Origin: Alphaproteobacteria bacterium
GTDB taxonomy: Bacteria; Pseudomonadota; Alphaproteobacteria; Rhodobacterales; Rhodobacteraceae
Length of the DNA stretch: 64,000 bases
Assembly: GCA_030431485.1 (NCBI GenBank)
Contig: JAUIIR010000002.1
Coordinates: 62,001 to 126,000, forward strand
Direction of reading: 5' to 3'
Positions 1 through 8,462 of this stretch are shown piece after piece. The stretch's first letter is position 1. The number at the start of each line of letters is the position of its first letter. Made by a program: the position numbers and the translations under genes. The notes under the pieces are model-generated. The model was not told the origin of the DNA. It searched no databases and was given only the letters and a program-made list of their open reading frames with translations.

Positions 1-393
1 ATCTTTGCCGCCGCCATTGATAGCCAGAAAGCCAGCTATCGTGTCGATTTCCGCATGGACATGAACGTGGCCATCACACCGACGACGCTGGCCCCTGAAA
101 CCGAGGCCAGCATCCGCAAACTGATGAGCGCGCTAGGCCTCACGTATGGAGCCCTCGACTTCCGGCGTCGCCCGAATGGCGAAGAGGTGTTCCTCGAAAT
201 CAACCCGGCAGGCCAATGGCTATTCGTAGAAGACCAGACCGGCCAACCGATCAGTAAAGCCGTGGCGGATTGCCTGATCGACCGGGCCAGAACGGGCACT
301 ATCCCAAAACGAACGCATCCTTTGATGGACACCGTTCTGGCAACGAACGCTCCTTCTCTGGTCAGATCAGACCAGACCGTCGCCGCGAGATGA
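1..393 (+). CDS. ATP-grasp domain ligase, C-terminal part (5' end outside window)
   Basis: The frame is open from base 1 to a TGA at 391-393, so only about 130 C-terminal residues are present. The segment contains LDFRRRPNGEEVFLEINPAG followed by QWLF, which matches the metal-binding end of ATP-grasp ligases of the MvdC/MvdD (graspetide maturase) type: a conserved Glu and Asn on the last ATP-grasp strand, then a short helix. Such enzymes join side-chain carboxylates to hydroxyls or amines in precursor peptides. Substrate specificity cannot be judged from this piece. It converges on the permease gene and overlaps its 3' end by 32 bp. Another ATP-grasp family is possible. Confidence 0.6.
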   Translation: MFAAAIDSQKASYRVDFRMDMNVAITPTTLAPETEASIRKLMSALGLTYGALDFRRRPNGEEVFLEINPAGQWLFVEDQTGQPISKAVADCLIDRARTGTIPKRTHPLMDTVLATNAPSLVRSDQTVAAR

Positions 394-1237
394 CAACCAG
401 CATCAGAATGGTGACAAGATACGGCAGGCTCGACAGCATTTGCGATGGCAGACCCACGCCCATCGCCTGGGCTGTCAGCTCGCCCAAGGACAGGATACCG
501 AAGAGCAGCGCGCCGAACGCAACCCGTCCAGTCTGCCACGTGCCAAACACCACCAGCGCAAGCGCGATCCAGCCCCGCCCGGCGATCATACCGTCGGCCC
601 AAAGTGGCGTGTAGACGGTTGAGGCATAGGCCCCCGCCAGCCCGCACATCGCTCCGCCGAACGCCACGGCGCAGAGCCGGATCAGAACGACCGGGTAGCC
701 GATGGACCTTGCCGCATCCGCGTTTTCGCCGACCGCCGCAATGATGAGGCCCAGCTTTGTCCGGTTCAGCACCCACCACAGCACAATGGTGCCAAGGACC
801 GCCAGCCAGACCACAATGTCCTGCGTCAGCAGCGTCGGCCCTATCAGCGGGATGTCGGATAGAATGGGAATGTCGATTTTGGGCAATCCGCTGATGGTCC
901 GGCTTTCGTACGACTTCCCGAAGAGTGCGGACAGTCCAAGCCCCAGCACCCCGATTGCGAGCCCAGCCGCAACCTCGTTGGCCTTCACACCGATTACCAG
1001 GATCGCAAAGAGCATTGCGACAACCGTGCTGATCAGCGCTGCAGCCGCAAAACCCAGCATATGGGAACCCGTATGGAAGACGCAGATGAACGCTATCGCC
1101 GCCCCGATGGCCATCATGCCTTCAAGTCCAAGGTTCAGAAGCCCTGTCTTTTCCACAACCATCTCACCTAATGCCGCCAACAGAAGCGGCAGGGAGGCGG
1201 CGAGCGTGCCCGCAAGCAGAAACTCCAGCCCGCTCAT
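362..1237 (-). CDS. ABC transporter permease, BMP/nucleoside-type importer (second permease)
   Basis: A 291-residue inner-membrane protein with about eight to nine hydrophobic segments and the GLLNLGLEGMM signature near residues 32-42, typical of the YufQ/NupC-like permeases (branched-chain amino acid permease superfamily) that import purine nucleosides or related purines. Its ATG overlaps the TGA of the other permease (ATGA, 1234-1237). It is the last gene of the ABC set: binding protein, ATPase, permease, permease. Family membership is clear; the imported purine is inferred from the neighbouring deaminase and oxygenase genes. Confidence 0.88.
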   Translation of the reverse strand: MSGLEFLLAGTLAASLPLLLAALGEMVVEKTGLLNLGLEGMMAIGAAIAFICVFHTGSHMLGFAAAALISTVVAMLFAILVIGVKANEVAAGLAIGVLGLGLSALFGKSYESRTISGLPKIDIPILSDIPLIGPTLLTQDIVVWLAVLGTIVLWWVLNRTKLGLIIAAVGENADAARSIGYPVVLIRLCAVAFGGAMCGLAGAYASTVYTPLWADGMIAGRGWIALALVVFGTWQTGRVAFGALLFGILSLGELTAQAMGVGLPSQMLSSLPYLVTILMLVVISRRRSGLI

Positions 1238-2304
1238 GCCGGCACCTTGCGGTCAAATTCGATGCGGAACCGGATCAGGGTAAAGGTCAGCAGGTAGAAG
1301 AACAAAAGCAGCCCTTGAAAGACCTCGACTGCCGCGACCGGAAGCCCAGCGGACACGGTGGCACTGTCGCCGCCGATATAGATCACCGAAATCAGAAAGC
1401 TCGACGCGATGATCCCGAGCGGGTTCAGCCCGCCAACATAAGCGACGATGATCGCCGCATAGCCGTAGCCGGACGTTACAGAACGCTGGAGCTGACCAAG
1501 CGGCCCGGCAACTTCGCTCGCCCCGGCGATGCCTGCGGCCAAACCGCCCAAGCCAAGACCCAGCCACACCATTCGAGGGGCAGAAAACCCGGCATAAAGC
1601 GCCGCACGCGGCGCAAGGCCCGCCGTGCGCAACTGATAACCCCGAAAGTGATGCTGCATCATCAGGTAGGCAAAGACGCTCGCCAGAAGTGCGAAGATCA
1701 GCGAAATGTTTGTGCGCGTCCCGTCGAACAGGATCGGCAGCAGCGCATTGTCGGGGAACATCACCGTCTGCGGGAAATTGAACCCGCGCGGGTCTTTCCA
1801 CGGACCGAGCAGCAGGTAGTTCAGGATCTGCACTGCAATCAGCGCCATCATCAGCGTGACAAGGATCTCGGAGGCACCAAAGCGCGTGCGCAAGGCCGCA
1901 GCGATCAGCGCATAGACAGTGCCGCCCAAAGCGCCGAACGCGATCATCGCGGGCAGCATCATCGGGAAATCGCCATCCGGGAAATAGACCGGCAGTGCAG
2001 ACGCGCACAGCGCGCCAACGATGAACTGCCCCTCTGCCCCGATGTTGAACACGTTGGCGCGGAACCCAATGGCCAGACCCTGCGCAATCAAAAGCAGCGG
2101 CGCCATCTTCAGCAGGACTTCGGAAAAGCTGTACCAACTCAGGAACGGCTTTAGCAGCAGCGCGTGCAACGCTGCACCCGCGTCTTTGCCCAGCGCAGCA
2201 AATAGGATGAGGCTCGCCAAGCAGGCTAGAGCGAGCGCCAACACGGGTGCTGTGAACATCGCAAGGCGCGAGGCGGAGTCGCGGCGGATCAGTCGGAGTT
2301 TCAC
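1234..2304 (-). CDS. ABC transporter permease, BMP/nucleoside-type importer (first permease)
   Basis: A 356-residue multi-pass membrane protein of the YufP/NupB type, with an NVFNIGAEGQF motif around residues 80-92 that parallels the NLGLEG motif in the partner permease. It starts at a GTG that overlaps the TGA of the ATPase gene (GTGA, 2301-2304) and overlaps the next permease by 4 bp, so the transporter genes are probably translationally coupled. With its partner it forms the heteromeric membrane channel of a purine/nucleoside importer. The substrate is inferred from context only. Confidence 0.88.
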   Translation of the reverse strand: MKLRLIRRDSASRLAMFTAPVLALALACLASLILFAALGKDAGAALHALLLKPFLSWYSFSEVLLKMAPLLLIAQGLAIGFRANVFNIGAEGQFIVGALCASALPVYFPDGDFPMMLPAMIAFGALGGTVYALIAAALRTRFGASEILVTLMMALIAVQILNYLLLGPWKDPRGFNFPQTVMFPDNALLPILFDGTRTNISLIFALLASVFAYLMMQHHFRGYQLRTAGLAPRAALYAGFSAPRMVWLGLGLGGLAAGIAGASEVAGPLGQLQRSVTSGYGYAAIIVAYVGGLNPLGIIASSFLISVIYIGGDSATVSAGLPVAAVEVFQGLLLFFYLLTFTLIRFRIEFDRKVPA

Positions 2305-3800
2305 GTCGCAGCCCCAATCATGTAGCGTCCGATTTCCTGAGGGCTTGTCTCTGCCGCGTCCAGGGCGGGCGACAGATGCCCTTTATGAAGCACATGGAGC
2401 TTGCTGCACATCTCGAACAACTCGTCCATTTCCTCGGAAATCACCAGGATCGCACAGCCTTGATCGCGCATGTCGAGCAGACGCCTGCGAATGGCCGTCG
2501 CGGCCCCGATATCGACACCCCAAGTGGGTTGCGACACCAGCATCACGTCCGGGTTCAGCATGATCTCGCGGCCCAGAATGAATTTCTGCAGATTGCCACC
2601 TGACATCGCGCCCGCCTCGGCATCGGGTCCAGGGGTGCGCACGTCAAAGGCCTCGATACACTCACGTGTAAAGGCGCGCTCCACACCGCGTCGGATGAAC
2701 CCGCGCGACAGCATGCTGCGGCTGTGGGCGGTCAGCAGGCTGTTGTCGGCCAGTGACATTTCGGGCACCGCACCGCGTCCCAGCCGTTCCTCGGGCACAA
2801 AGGCAAAGCCCAGCTTCCGCCGCGCCATCGGGCCTAGATGCCCGACCTTTTTACCCATGATTTCGATCATCCCGGGTTCCTGCGCGCGGGTCTCGCCGGA
2901 AATCAGCGCCGCCAATTCTTGTTGCCCGTTGCCGGAAATCCCCGCGATGCCGACGATCTCACCGCTGCGCAGTTTGAGGTCGATGCCCTCCAGCGACGTC
3001 CCAAACCGGCTGGCGCGTGGGTGACTGAGTGCATTCAGACGCAGCCGCTCATCCCCTGGGTGTTGCGGCGCTGCATGAGCGACGTTGGGCATCTCGCGCC
3101 CGATCATCAACTGCGCCAGGGACCGCGCATCGTGCTCGCGTGGATCGACGCGGCCCGTCACCTCTCCGCCGCGCAGAACGCTCGCGGTGTCACACAGCTC
3201 GCGGATCTCATCCAGCTTGTGCGAAATGAACAAGATCGCCATCCCATCGGCCTGCAATTTGCGCAGGGTCTCGAACAGGCGGCGCACGCTTTGCGGCGGC
3301 AGGACCGAGGTCGGCTCATCCAGAATGAGAAGCTTTGGATTGAGCAGCAGGCACCGGATGATTTCCACCCGCTGGCGTTCGCCCACCGACAGCCGATGCA
3401 CCATCGCGTGTGGATCGACGGATAGGCCGAACTGGTCGCCCAGATCAGCGATCTTCTGCGCCAATTCCGCTGTTTTGCCGGGGATCATCAGAGACACGTT
3501 CTGCACGACACTCAGCGTCTCGAAAAGCGAGAAATGCTGGAACACCATCCCGATGCCCAGCGCCTGCGCGTCGGAGGGTCGGGCAAGATGCACCTCTTGC
3601 CCATTCCAGTAGATATGGCCCACATCCGGCTGTTCGACACCGTAGATGAGCTTCATCAGGGTGGATTTCCCAGCCCCGTTTTCACCCAGCACGGCGTGGA
3701 TCGACCCCGAATGAACCTCAAGGTCGATCTCATGATTGGCCTGAACGGTGCCGTAGCGCTTGGAGACCTTCGAAAGCCTCAGAAGCGCATGCTGGCTCAC
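2301..3800 (-). CDS. ABC transporter ATP-binding protein, two fused NBDs (sugar/nucleoside type)
   Basis: Two tandem ATPase domains in one 499-residue chain. The first has a complete Walker A (GENGAGKST), an LSVGERQR signature and LLILDEPTSVL. The second, from about residue 255, has a relaxed P-loop (GISGNGQ) and MSGGNLQK, the asymmetry typical of RbsA/YufO-type ATPases. The ORF track starts at 3836, but a GTG at 3798-3800 overlaps the upstream TGA as GTGA and removes a non-homologous N-terminal extension, so I use that start. The protein energises uptake with the two downstream permeases. Confidence 0.9.
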   Translation of the reverse strand: MSQHALLRLSKVSKRYGTVQANHEIDLEVHSGSIHAVLGENGAGKSTLMKLIYGVEQPDVGHIYWNGQEVHLARPSDAQALGIGMVFQHFSLFETLSVVQNVSLMIPGKTAELAQKIADLGDQFGLSVDPHAMVHRLSVGERQRVEIIRCLLLNPKLLILDEPTSVLPPQSVRRLFETLRKLQADGMAILFISHKLDEIRELCDTASVLRGGEVTGRVDPREHDARSLAQLMIGREMPNVAHAAPQHPGDERLRLNALSHPRASRFGTSLEGIDLKLRSGEIVGIAGISGNGQQELAALISGETRAQEPGMIEIMGKKVGHLGPMARRKLGFAFVPEERLGRGAVPEMSLADNSLLTAHSRSMLSRGFIRRGVERAFTRECIEAFDVRTPGPDAEAGAMSGGNLQKFILGREIMLNPDVMLVSQPTWGVDIGAATAIRRRLLDMRDQGCAILVISEEMDELFEMCSKLHVLHKGHLSPALDAAETSPQEIGRYMIGAAT

Positions 3801-4891
3801 GACGGCAGCGGCGTGGTCACGCCCGCAACATGCCAATCCATGCCGATGATTTCCGCATCGGTCATCGCCACACCATCTGCCACGCGCTCGGTACCCGATT
3901 GATCGGTGAGCGGCCCTTTGAAGACCACGAAGTCACCCGCTTCGATCTCGGCTTCCTTGGCTTTGATCTGCTCGATCATGTCCGCCGGTATGTCTGGGTT
4001 CCAGTCGGCGGTAAAGACCACATCATCTTCCATGCCCAGCCAGTAATTTGCGCCCGGGAATTTGCCAGCCACGTGACCATCTACCAGACGCTTGAAATGC
4101 GGACCCCAATCGGTGCCGACGACCCCAAGATATTTGCTCGGCGCGTATTTCTTCATCGACGAGTTGAGGTTATAGGCATAGACCCCCGCTTCTTCCGCAA
4201 CTGCGATCACCGACGGCGTGTCCTGCGCGTTCGAGAAGAGCACGTCCACATCCTGTGAAATCAGCGCCTTGGCGGCCTCCTGTTCCGAGGCAGGATCAAA
4301 CCAGCTGTTCACCCAAACGACGCTCATCGTGATTTCGGGGTCGACCGACAGCGCCCCCAGCATGAAGGCATTGATCGAGGTGATCAGTTCCGGGATTGCA
4401 AATGCCCCAACGCAGCCGATCTTCTTGGTCTTGGTCAGCGACGCAGCGGCCATGCCCATCAGGTAGGTGCCTTGCCAGTATTTCGCGGTGAAGGGCGCGA
4501 AGTTCGGCTCGACCATGAAGCCCGAGGCGTGGATGATCGACACATCGCGGTTGCGTTTGGCGATCTGGATACCGCCATTCTGATATCCGAAGGAGCCGAG
4601 CAAAAGAACCTCGTTGCCTTCGGAAACGAGCCCGTTGGCAATACGGTCTGCATCCGGGCCTTCCATGATGTTTTCCAGCACCGTCAACTCCAGCTTGTCG
4701 CCATAGGCTTCCTTCACGGTGTTCACACCTTCCATCAGCGTGTGCGACCAGCCCACATCGGCAACCGGCGACGGCAGCACGACGCCCATCTTCAGAACAT
4801 CCTGAGCATAGGCCCGCATCGGCAGCGCAAGTGCGGTAGTGGCGGCCAGAGTGCCTTTGAGAAAGCTTCTTCTCTCGAGTGTGTCAGACAT
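3797..4891 (-). CDS. BMP family ABC transporter substrate-binding protein (Tat-exported)
   Basis: A 364-residue periplasmic binding protein of the basic membrane protein (Med/PnrA) family, which binds purine nucleosides in characterised members. The chosen ATG at 4891 is preceded by GGGGAAAATA and gives MSDTLERRSFLKG, a twin-arginine signal ending near MRAYAQ. The ORF-track start adds 25 residues before this signal and is unlikely. The gene overlaps the upstream amidohydrolase by 8 bp and the ATPase by 4 bp. The pairing with an amidohydrolase of the 8-oxoguanine-deaminase type suggests a purine or modified purine ligand. Confidence 0.9.
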   Translation of the reverse strand: MSDTLERRSFLKGTLAATTALALPMRAYAQDVLKMGVVLPSPVADVGWSHTLMEGVNTVKEAYGDKLELTVLENIMEGPDADRIANGLVSEGNEVLLLGSFGYQNGGIQIAKRNRDVSIIHASGFMVEPNFAPFTAKYWQGTYLMGMAAASLTKTKKIGCVGAFAIPELITSINAFMLGALSVDPEITMSVVWVNSWFDPASEQEAAKALISQDVDVLFSNAQDTPSVIAVAEEAGVYAYNLNSSMKKYAPSKYLGVVGTDWGPHFKRLVDGHVAGKFPGANYWLGMEDDVVFTADWNPDIPADMIEQIKAKEAEIEAGDFVVFKGPLTDQSGTERVADGVAMTDAEIIGMDWHVAGVTTPLPS

Positions 4892-6281
4892 TATTTTCCC
4901 CGTTGGTTGTGTTTGGCAGTATTGTGTGAAGTGTCTCTTCGGCGGCCGCGAACAGCACGCCTTCATCGATCCCCGGAAACTCGCCTTTGTGCCAGACGAT
5001 GCGGCCGTTGATCATGGTCAGGTCCGTGGGTGAGCCGACGCCGACCTTGGCCAAAAGGCTGATCGGATCATGGCGTGTGCCCACGAAATCAAGCTTGCGG
5101 GTGTCGATGGCAAACAGATCCGCCGCCATGCCGGACCGCAATGCGCCAATGTCGGAGCGACCGAGCAGAGAGGCCCCGCCTTCGGTCGCATAGTGCAGGA
5201 ACCGGCCCGGAACCGGCACGCCATCTTCGCGGCTGGAGGCGACAAGGCATTGCAGCATGTAGCCGGAATGAATGCAGTGCATCAGGTTCGAATTGTCGTT
5301 CGATGCCGCCCCGTCACAGCCAAGCCCAACCCGCACACCCAGCGCATCCATCGCCGGGATGTCGGTAACCTCGGCTCCGACCAGATAGACCGGTTCCGGA
5401 CAATGCGACACGCCGGTGCCCGATACGGCAAGCTTGCCCAGTTCATCGCGGGTCAGTTCCCAGCCATGCGCATAGAACACGTCCGGCCCGGCAAATCCGA
5501 TCTCTTCACAGTAATCGACTGTACGCTTTCCGTGCACCTGCTCGATCACCGGGCTCTCACCCTCGCCAACATGGCTGTGCAGGATCACACCATTGGCGCG
5601 TGCCAAGGCCACGGACTGTTCGAATGTTTCGCGGTAACAGTTGACCGGTTGACAAGGGGCAACCGCGACCTGACGCATTGAGAACGGCCTCGGATCGTGG
5701 AACGTGTCGATGGCGTGTTCGCAAGCCGCAATAAACTCGTCTGTGGTTTCCAACATCTCATCCGGGATCGTGCTGCCCTCGGACTTGGGCAGCGTGTTGC
5801 CCCCGCGACCCGCGTGAAACCGCACGCCCAGAAGCTCAGCCGCCTCGAACTGCCGGTCGATGATGTGCGATCCGGCATGCCGCGGGAAGCAGTACTGGTG
5901 GTCAAACGCGGTGGTGCAGCCGTGTTTGATGAGCTCGGCCATGGCGACAACTGAACTGTGATAAAAACAGTCCTCGGTCAGCCGCGAGAAAATGGGGTAG
6001 ATGCGATCGAGCCATTCGATCACCGAATAGCGCGTCCAATCGAGATCGGCCCTATTGCGAACAAAACACTGGAAGAAATGGTGATGCGTGTTGACCAGTC
6101 CCGGATATACGAAATGACCTGCGGCGTTGATTGCCTCCGTCCCGTGTGGCGCCAGACGAGACAGGTCTGGTGCAATCGCGGTGACGACGCCGTTCTCACA
6201 AAGGATATCGTGGTGCCACAGCACCGGATCGCTGGCGGAGGTTACAATCGCCTCGCAGTTCTTGAGAAGGATCGCGGTCAT
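4884..6281 (-). CDS. Amidohydrolase, 8-oxoguanine deaminase / AtzB-like
   Basis: A 465-residue enzyme of the amidohydrolase superfamily. Visible metal-site motifs are NTHHHFFQ near residue 64, HSHVGEG near 235, an HG near 270 and GLGCDGAASND near 320, the pattern of the hydroxyatrazine ethylaminohydrolase / 8-oxoguanine deaminase subgroup. Characterised members remove an amino group from a heterocycle, for example 8-oxoguanine to urate. It overlaps the GST gene by 4 bp and the binding-protein gene by 8 bp, so it belongs to the same transcription unit as the importer. The exact substrate is not shown by the sequence. Confidence 0.82.
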   Translation of the reverse strand: MTAILLKNCEAIVTSASDPVLWHHDILCENGVVTAIAPDLSRLAPHGTEAINAAGHFVYPGLVNTHHHFFQCFVRNRADLDWTRYSVIEWLDRIYPIFSRLTEDCFYHSSVVAMAELIKHGCTTAFDHQYCFPRHAGSHIIDRQFEAAELLGVRFHAGRGGNTLPKSEGSTIPDEMLETTDEFIAACEHAIDTFHDPRPFSMRQVAVAPCQPVNCYRETFEQSVALARANGVILHSHVGEGESPVIEQVHGKRTVDYCEEIGFAGPDVFYAHGWELTRDELGKLAVSGTGVSHCPEPVYLVGAEVTDIPAMDALGVRVGLGCDGAASNDNSNLMHCIHSGYMLQCLVASSREDGVPVPGRFLHYATEGGASLLGRSDIGALRSGMAADLFAIDTRKLDFVGTRHDPISLLAKVGVGSPTDLTMINGRIVWHKGEFPGIDEGVLFAAAEETLHTILPNTTNGENNV

Positions 6282-6892
6282 GCGGGGTGCGCCAGTTCAT
6301 GCAAACGGTGGATGCCCGGCATTTCGATGAAACCGGGGAGTGATCTGATTGCCCGCATCCAAAGGCGTACAGATGGATACGGATCAAGACTGACACCGCC
6401 ATCCGGGGCCAGCGCGGTGTTGGGAAAGCAGGCAATGTCGGCAATTGTCGGTGTCTTGCCCGTCAGGAAGATCAAGCCGTCGAAGCGCTGTTCCGTCAGG
6501 TGCGCCTCAAGCCGGCGCAGCGCTGTCACGCCTGCCGCGCGGGTTTTGTCGATGTCGGCCGCGTAGCCGATCACGTCATGCAATCGCGCGAGGCCAACGC
6601 TGTCGTTCAGGTCGGACGCGAAGGCCAGCCACGTGTCATCATCAGTACTTCGCCACTCCGGATGCTCCGACGTCAGGTGCCTCAGAATGTCCGCGCTGTC
6701 TGCCAGGACCGTATCACCATCCGTAAGAACTGGCAGTGTGCCTTTCGGGTTCAGTGCCAGCATCTCGGGTGACTTGTGTTCGCGGCCAGGGTGAAAGTTC
6801 ACCGCGCGTAGAGTCAGCGACTGACCCAGCAGAGCTGCCATCAGACGGACCTTGTAGCAACTGGCGCTCAGGACATAGTCGTAAAGGATCAT
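6278..6892 (-). CDS. Glutathione S-transferase family protein (possible NdmE-like subunit)
   Basis: A 204-residue protein with a thioredoxin-like N-terminal half (SASCYKVR at residues 9-16 in the active-site position, NPKGTLPVL with the cis-proline near 48-56, ADSADIL in the glutathione-binding position) and a helical C-terminal half. It overlaps the oxygenase gene by 4 bp (6889-6892) and the amidohydrolase by 4 bp. In Pseudomonas putida CBB5 a GST homologue, NdmE, is required by the Rieske-less demethylase NdmC with NdmD. The same gene company here suggests a structural role in an oxygenase complex rather than detoxification. That is inference. Confidence 0.85.
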   Translation of the reverse strand: MILYDYVLSASCYKVRLMAALLGQSLTLRAVNFHPGREHKSPEMLALNPKGTLPVLTDGDTVLADSADILRHLTSEHPEWRSTDDDTWLAFASDLNDSVGLARLHDVIGYAADIDKTRAAGVTALRRLEAHLTEQRFDGLIFLTGKTPTIADIACFPNTALAPDGGVSLDPYPSVRLWMRAIRSLPGFIEMPGIHRLHELAHPA

Positions 6893-7725
6893 GCCGCCAC
6901 CAACTTTGCGCCGTAGGTGTAGCCGATCTTCTTAAGCCAGCGGCGATAGGCGACCGAGGTCATGTCGGCCTGTGTCGGCACCTCCATCCCCGGATCGAGC
7001 GGCAGTTTGCGCGGCAGTTGGTTTTCAAGGATCGAGCGGTCCTGCATGAAGATCAGTTGCTGAAAGCTGACCATCTCGGACATCGTTGAGTCGTCGTCGT
7101 AAAGCGCCATCCAAGGCCACACCTCGCACCATTCGTCGGTCAAGGGCTGCACGAAAAGCGTGATAATGTCCCATTCACCAGGACGTGGAGGACATGTCTT
7201 GTAGAGCACCGAACAGGTCGGCGCGGGCACGCGGTACATGTATTCGGTGGTGATCCCGCCCGCGGCGGACTTGGCGGCCTGAGGCTGGTAGAACTTTACC
7301 TTGGTCGCCCAGACCTCGTCCACCTCTTCTCGGATTTTGACGTCGTAGCGATCTACCTCGGTGTGCGGCTCTGCGCCCAGAATGTCGGTGTGCACAAACG
7401 GGAAATGCGCGATGTCGAGGAAGTTCTCGACCGCGCGCAGCGGCGAGCATTTGACTTTGACCGATCCGACATCCACCAGGCGGCGACCGGGACTGTCCGC
7501 TTCGGGAATGGTAAAAAGATCACGGTTGGGCTGACCGGGGCTGGTCCAAAGGTGGCCGAACCGTTCTACAGTCGGCAGTGGCGTGCCCTGCGCATTTTTG
7601 ACCCAACACGCCCCTCCGTCGCGGCCCAGCGAAATTTTTTTACCAAGCAGTAAAGTCTCGCGCGGCGCGTCTATCCCCGAAATCATCGCAACGGGATACC
7701 AATGATTGTCGATGGCCGCGCTCAT
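6889..7725 (-). CDS. Non-heme iron oxygenase catalytic subunit lacking a Rieske domain (NdmC-like)
   Basis: A 278-residue homologue of ring-hydroxylating/N-demethylating oxygenase alpha subunits. The mononuclear iron motif is intact: ENFLDIAHFPFVH at residues 100-112 supplies N101, D104, H107 and H112, and D229 in QDRSILENQ is the likely third ligand. The start (NHWYPVA, LLLGKK) is family-like, but the Cys-x-His...Cys-x2-His Rieske segment is replaced by a short linker at about residues 33-60. Electrons must therefore come from another protein, most simply the Rieske protein whose gene ends 4 bp inside this one. NdmC is the known precedent for this architecture. Confidence 0.85.
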   Translation of the reverse strand: MSAAIDNHWYPVAMISGIDAPRETLLLGKKISLGRDGGACWVKNAQGTPLPTVERFGHLWTSPGQPNRDLFTIPEADSPGRRLVDVGSVKVKCSPLRAVENFLDIAHFPFVHTDILGAEPHTEVDRYDVKIREEVDEVWATKVKFYQPQAAKSAAGGITTEYMYRVPAPTCSVLYKTCPPRPGEWDIITLFVQPLTDEWCEVWPWMALYDDDSTMSEMVSFQQLIFMQDRSILENQLPRKLPLDPGMEVPTQADMTSVAYRRWLKKIGYTYGAKLVAA

Positions 7726-8324
7726 GCTGGCACCCCCTCAAGCGTTGTGCGCAGCTCCTCGACCCAGCGCGATACGGCCTTGGGATCCGCATCCGGCGTA
7801 GCGAGGACATGGAGAATGCAAGAGGTATCCGTACACGGCTGTACGGCTAGTAGAGTGTCATAGTCCGACACCACGGCGATTGTGGTAAATCCGGCCGTTC
7901 CGAAATGCGCAGCAACATCCTTTGCAGACAGAGAAACCGGAACCGACCGGATTGGCACCCGCGCGCCCAGCGCTGGCAGCGGATCGTTGCCCGAGTTCAG
8001 CGAAACCCAAATCACTCCGCCGTCTTCGACACAGGTGTAGGTCGGAACGCAGATCGTATCCGGTGGCGTCAGCTTGGGGTGGGCCGGGATATAGTCACAG
8101 GACCCGGTCTCGTTATACTGCCAGCCATGATAGATGCAGGCGAGCGTCTCGCCCCGGACGAACCCATGTGACAAGCGCATGCCCCGATGCGGACAGCGAT
8201 CGGACCACGCATGGTAGCGACCCGAGGGCGTACACCAGATTGCCATTTCCGTGTCTTCAATGCGGCTTGGGATCACCACACCCGGGGGCACATCCTGCGC
8301 CAAGCCAACAGCAATCCAGTCCAT
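7722..8324 (-). CDS. Free-standing Rieske [2Fe-2S] protein with unknown C-terminal domain
   Basis: With the ATG at 8324 (preceded by GGAGAACCT) the protein has 200 residues. A complete Rieske motif, CPH then 16 residues then CIYH, places ligands at C44, H46, C63 and H66, followed by the usual GW and GG.IWVSL strand. Residues about 120-200 form an extra domain that I do not recognise; there is no mononuclear iron site, flavin, NADH or plant-type ferredoxin motif. It overlaps the Rieske-less oxygenase by 4 bp and most likely passes electrons to it. A reductase is not encoded nearby. The ORF-track start adds 33 unlikely residues. Confidence 0.85.
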   Translation of the reverse strand: MDWIAVGLAQDVPPGVVIPSRIEDTEMAIWCTPSGRYHAWSDRCPHRGMRLSHGFVRGETLACIYHGWQYNETGSCDYIPAHPKLTPPDTICVPTYTCVEDGGVIWVSLNSGNDPLPALGARVPIRSVPVSLSAKDVAAHFGTAGFTTIAVVSDYDTLLAVQPCTDTSCILHVLATPDADPKAVSRWVEELRTTLEGVPA

Positions 8325-8462
8325 AGGTTCTCCGTCAAAGTCGGGGAAGGTTAGACGGACCGAACTTGTGCAATCAATAAGCCGACGCGACGACATCGCC
8401 GGGAACCGGTGATTTTTGCACATTTATTGCACTAAGCGATGAAATTGTGATCACCGGTTCTG
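8325..8462 (-). promoter_or_regulatory. 138-bp gap inside the catabolic cluster, possible internal promoter
   Basis: This is the largest non-coding interval between the two halves of the minus-strand cluster, just upstream of the Rieske gene. It is locally AT-rich around 8418-8452 (TTTATTGCACTAAGCGATGAAATTG on the plus strand), in contrast to the flanking GC-rich genes. I see no clear -35/-10 pair or operator. It marks where separate transcription of the oxygenase/deaminase/transporter genes could begin. Confidence 0.3.

Noticed and set aside
1171-2154. 327-codon plus-strand ORF opposite the first permease
   Set aside because: Antisense to a clear ABC permease; its product is an Arg/Gln-rich non-protein-like sequence.
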